64,000 nt of DNA, taken from NCBI GenBank assembly GCA_050305935.1, contig JBNLGG010000016.1, forward strand, positions 7,490 through 71,489. Reading direction: 5' to 3'. This DNA comes from CAJXNP01 sp050305935 (GTDB taxonomy: Bacteria; Bacteroidota; Bacteroidia; Cytophagales; Cyclobacteriaceae). The position numbers were made by a program, and so were the translations under genes. Shown piece by piece: positions 60,823-64,000 of the stretch; position 1 is the stretch's first letter; every line of letters starts with the position of its first letter. The notes beneath the pieces were generated by a model. The model was not told the origin of the DNA and ran no database searches. It worked only from the letters and a program-made list of their open reading frames with translations.

Positions 60823-63447
60823 CTAAAACGAAACAGAAATCCCACTATCACCTACATTGAAAAAGGAAGCCAGGCCAATTCTGAATCCATAGTCATGAAA
60901 GCTGCCATTTTGGAAGCTGGTGATGGCCTCCACCCGGACAAAGCGGAAAAGGTTGTCAAAGCCCATGCCCAGCTCCACATAGTTGTTGGAGTGTGGGGTA
61001 GCCAGGTAGTTGGCAAAGAGGTATTCCTCATATCCCTTCCGGCGCAAGCCTTTGATCTGAGAAAGCAACAGCTTGGTGGGCCGGTATTCCACAAAAGCTG
61101 AGAAATGCTTTTCGGCAGTGCTGTATTTATAGTAATCGAGCAAGCGATATGTCTCCAGGCTTTTGCCTGGAATGAAGGGGGTCAGGTTGCCCGTGAAATG
61201 TGCAAAGTCCATGAAATAAGTGGGAGCTTCGCCGAGGAAGGTCCCTGCATTCGCAGCCCATTTGAGTTTGCTTCGACTGAATTCGATGTCATCCTTTATC
61301 CGAACATTGATGTGGTGGAAGTCCGCATCACCGTAGACCTTGCCCAGGCCTCCACGATAGTCGACATTGATTAACGGTGCCTTATTGGGAAGCTCATAAA
61401 AATAATCATTGCGTCGCCCAAACTTCAAGCCGGGCTTAAACTCCAGGCCAAGGGTAAGGATCAGGGTCTCATGGGGATCGAAGCCGGTATCCTGCAGTTC
61501 AGCGTTTATCGGCCTGTTAGACGTGTAGCTTCTGTTGTCGATATTGATCAGGGTGAAATCCGAATTGTTGGAAAGTTCAGTCCGCTTACTCCATTCCAGT
61601 TTCATCTTTGCCAGCACCTTCTCGACCGGACGCTTTTCGAATTGCAGGGAAACAAATTCTTTCTGGTATAGCTTCATGAAATTTTGCTCCAGGAAGAGTG
61701 TCGTCAAACTATTGACGGTCGGATGAATGGGGTTTCCGGGATTAAACTGCGATACATAACTCCCGCCATCCAATTTGATCCCACCCCGTTTAAATCGCGG
61801 GCCAAAATCATACTGCACGCCACCCTTGTAATAAAATTGTTCACTGGAAAAGCCGTACCTGATCAGCCCATAGACTTTTAGGTAGCTTAATCTTTCATTC
61901 AGTGTTTTGGTAAAATCGAGCATGCTTTCCAGGTTAAATCCTTCCACCGTATTGAACTCCGGTTTTATCCGGCTGATGGACAGATGGGCTTTTTCACCGA
62001 CATCATATCTTGCTCCGGTTAGCAAATGAAAGGGAGAAAACTTTGACTTATCGCGGGTGGTAGCGGTGTCGCCTTCTGCTTCTTTCTGGCTCACCTCCGC
62101 CAGGCTATCCAGCCAGTGGTAGCCATTGATCTCTTCATGGTTCAGCGGGATGGGCCGGAGATTGGCCCAATAGGCTGAATCATAATGGTAAGCCAGCGAG
62201 TCCACGTGAAAGTCCTTGTTGTAAAAAACCATGGGCTCCTCCAGCTTTTTATGTTCAGCCTTTTCGTAAGAGTTTAATACCGCCTTTAGCTCTTTGGTTG
62301 TCACTTCCTGACCTTCCACCAGCTTTTCCTGGATGTCCCTGGTCTCATCTTCATTGGAAAGCTCAGTAATGTTTTCCTGAAATTCCAATTCGGTTTTTTC
62401 GTCGATCACTTCCAGTTCGTGTGGCAGATCGGGGTTAAGTGTCACCTGGTAATTGCTGACCGAAGCCAGGTATTGGTATTCAAACTGAAAGCCCCAGAAT
62501 TTCCCATGAACAAAGAATTTGTGCGACACTGGCAACCAGACGTGTGGCTCAATGGGCTGGTATTGCTGCTCAATGTCGATGTTGACCCCCAGTTGAACCG
62601 TGGTAAGGTCCAGGCTATGGAGACTGAAATAATCCTCGACGATATAAATTACCCCACTCACTACTTCCTCACCTTCCACCCTCGGAATGACCCTGATCTT
62701 GCTGATCTCAAAGTCCCGGCTTTTTGTGGTGCCAAGGTATTCAAATCGGTAAAAAGCAAAAGCCTTGGGCGACAAGGGGGAAACCACATCGCCAATCTTA
62801 GGCTCGTAAAAGCTCCCGCTGACAAACTCCATTGGCGAGCTACCATTGTCCGGCCCGCTTTTCCTCACTGATATCACCCGTTCAGCATACTGCGCCGGAC
62901 GCTTGTAGGACACTTCGCTATAGGTCTCTGATACATATAATTTAGTGGAGTCAAGACCCTCTTTGGCCAGTTGCTTTCTGACAAAAAAAGGGGAATTGAT
63001 GAGCCGCCCCTTTCCTTTTATATATACATTGGCCGAAAATGAATCAATCTGCTGACGATGGTATTTTGCTTTGGCAATGGCCTTTCGCATGATCGCGTAG
63101 GCGGGATCTTCCGCTTTATCGGTAACGGTAATATTGCGAAGCATGACCACTTCTCCCTTTAGCTGAATATTAAGCTTAACATTTTCGCTCAGCTTAATTT
63201 CCTTGCGCAAACTTTCATAGCCCATAAACTGAAAAACAAGGTGGTAGTTGCCGGGAGCCAATTGCATCTCAAAGTATCCTACATCATTGGCCACGGACCC
63301 CGTGCCCAACTCTTCGATAAACAGAGTGGCATAGGAAAGGGGTTCATTGTCTTCATTCAGGATATTCCCGGAAAGTGTGTAGGTATGTTGCCCAAAGGTG
63401 GCGAAGGATATTAAGACAAAATAAATGAGTATTGCTGATTTTTTCAT
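60823..63447 (-). CDS. DUF5686 outer-membrane protein with carboxypeptidase-regulatory-like domain
   Basis: I chose the ATG at 63447 (874 residues), which starts directly at the signal peptide MKKSAILIYFVLISFATFGQ, over an ATG 48 bp upstream. Residues about 25-105 are a carboxypeptidase-D regulatory-like domain (YTLSGNILNEDNEPLSYATL). Then comes the DUF5686 region with DPAYAIMRKAIAKAKYHRQQ and a long beta-rich part ending in GISVSF, a typical outer-membrane barrel end. The family is widespread in Bacteroidota; the role is unknown, probably an outer-membrane channel or assembly factor. Confidence 0.93.
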   Translation of the reverse strand: MKKSAILIYFVLISFATFGQHTYTLSGNILNEDNEPLSYATLFIEELGTGSVANDVGYFEMQLAPGNYHLVFQFMGYESLRKEIKLSENVKLNIQLKGEVVMLRNITVTDKAEDPAYAIMRKAIAKAKYHRQQIDSFSANVYIKGKGRLINSPFFVRKQLAKEGLDSTKLYVSETYSEVSYKRPAQYAERVISVRKSGPDNGSSPMEFVSGSFYEPKIGDVVSPLSPKAFAFYRFEYLGTTKSRDFEISKIRVIPRVEGEEVVSGVIYIVEDYFSLHSLDLTTVQLGVNIDIEQQYQPIEPHVWLPVSHKFFVHGKFWGFQFEYQYLASVSNYQVTLNPDLPHELEVIDEKTELEFQENITELSNEDETRDIQEKLVEGQEVTTKELKAVLNSYEKAEHKKLEEPMVFYNKDFHVDSLAYHYDSAYWANLRPIPLNHEEINGYHWLDSLAEVSQKEAEGDTATTRDKSKFSPFHLLTGARYDVGEKAHLSISRIKPEFNTVEGFNLESMLDFTKTLNERLSYLKVYGLIRYGFSSEQFYYKGGVQYDFGPRFKRGGIKLDGGSYVSQFNPGNPIHPTVNSLTTLFLEQNFMKLYQKEFVSLQFEKRPVEKVLAKMKLEWSKRTELSNNSDFTLINIDNRSYTSNRPINAELQDTGFDPHETLILTLGLEFKPGLKFGRRNDYFYELPNKAPLINVDYRGGLGKVYGDADFHHINVRIKDDIEFSRSKLKWAANAGTFLGEAPTYFMDFAHFTGNLTPFIPGKSLETYRLLDYYKYSTAEKHFSAFVEYRPTKLLLSQIKGLRRKGYEEYLFANYLATPHSNNYVELGMGFDNLFRFVRVEAITSFQNGSFHDYGFRIGLASFFNVGDSGISVSF

Positions 63448-63559
63448 AAGGGTTGGTTGTTGGGTTAAAAAAAAGCACTGGTAGATAGTCTTCAAAAGTT
63501 CAGATGCCTAAAAGTACATGCTTCGTTGCACGTTGAAAAAAAATAAATGTTAAAGGAAG

Positions 63560-64000
63560 TTAAAAGTCGGAAGTCCGAAGACCGAAGACGGAAGTCCGAA
63601 GACCGAAGACCTAGACCAGAGTCGAAGATGGGTCGAGGTAGGGATGGATAATAGGAGGAACAAGGGGAAATGAGCAAGGAGCAAGGAGCAAGGCAAAGGG
63701 CAAGGAGCAAGGGGCAGGGGGCAAGGAGCAGGAAGCATGCAGGGGCTTGGACAATAGTGTAATCCTGTTAACGGTCGCAGACTTTGACAACGGTGGTATG
63801 GGTGAAGGGTGTTGGGCATTGGGGATGAATAAGTGGTGAGGTAAAAGCGGAGGACGCTGGAGCGTATGCGGTCAACGATGAAAAGTTGGGGGGCGGGGGT
63901 TAGAAGTCGGGAGACCGAAGACGGAAGACCTAGACAAGAGTCGAAGATGGGTTGAGGTAGGGATGGATAATAGGAGGAACAAGGGGAAATGAGCAAGGAG
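63560..64000. repeat. Purine-rich non-coding repeat region
   Basis: Short tandem units of the type GAAGACCGAAGTCC (63565-63610) and GCAAGGA/GCAAGG (63670-63730) dominate. A longer unit of about 80 bp, from CTAGAC through GAGCAAGGAG, occurs at about 63611-63681 and again at 63930-64000, an offset of 319 bp. Open frames here (encoding runs of Leu-Ala-Pro-Cys) are artefacts of the repeats. The region continues past the window edge. Confidence 0.85.

Noticed and set aside
63492..63996. Two overlapping minus-strand open frames rich in Leu, Ala, Pro, Cys and Ser
   Set aside because: They are translations of the short tandem purine repeats and have no domain-like composition or start context.
1..64000. 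CRISPR arrays, tRNA or rRNA genes, transposase genes
   Set aside because: None was found on reading; the repeats present are palindromes or irregular tandem units without regular spacers.

Overview
The window looks like chromosomal DNA of a member of the Bacteroidota, most likely the order Cytophagales. Evidence: a SusC/SusD pair, two sigma/FecR/TonB-receptor type systems, a type IX secretion (T9SS) C-terminal sorting domain, a two-component regulator with a periplasmic propeller, the long Bacteroidota form of IspG, a NagB-LmbE fusion, promoter boxes of the TAnnTTTG type and very weak Shine-Dalgarno sequences. I saw no tRNA, rRNA, CRISPR array, transposase or integrase.

Layout. 1-9299: the end of a fecR gene, then a roughly 2.2 kb insertion of two similar two-gene cassettes, each a lipoprotein with a glycine-zipper C-terminus followed by a tiny membrane protein, then susC, susD and two surface lipoproteins. 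9825-11449: a fucose-type MFS permease coupled to a sugar mutarotase. 11861-20898: a papain-fold protein with its nucleophile replaced, glucose-6-phosphate isomerase, topoisomerase I, a sirtuin and a MORN-repeat protein. 21127-28821: a T9SS cargo protein, a dead iron-sulfur gene, an EEP-family phosphatase/nuclease, IspG, small genes, an HTH regulator and a GNAT. 28924-37005: an oxidoreductase remnant, UspA, 3-methyladenine glycosylase, a DUF2911 protein, a CDF metal exporter, and an amino-sugar group (HGSNAT-like acyltransferase, NagB-LmbE, DUF4846). 37205-40484: CapA and two haem-binding-domain proteins. 40555-46671: two acidic lipoproteins divergent from an ECF sigma/FecR/TonB-receptor operon that ends in a MITE-like insertion. 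46899-56340: a MaoC hydratase, MsrB, a large sensor kinase, a dihydroorotate-dehydrogenase-like protein and pyruvate:ferredoxin oxidoreductase. 57002-60640: AT-rich minus-strand genes (TonB-like, TusA-DsrE, SigZ-like sigma, thioredoxin) separated by attC-like palindromes. 60823-64000: a DUF5686 outer-membrane protein, then non-coding purine-rich repeats.

The most unusual part is 248-2459. Each cassette there starts with the 12-mer GTTATGGGCAAT and carries, just before its first gene, a hairpin whose stem sequence differs between copies but stays paired, with the same 18-nt loop length, the same loop motif and the same downstream box. That points to a conserved RNA element, probably an H-type pseudoknot, controlling a possible glycine-zipper toxin/immunity pair carried on integron-like cassettes. 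The toxin and immunity roles are inference. Decayed genes (22530-22947, 28924-29206) and short palindromic elements show that several intergenic regions are remains of former genes or small mobile repeats.
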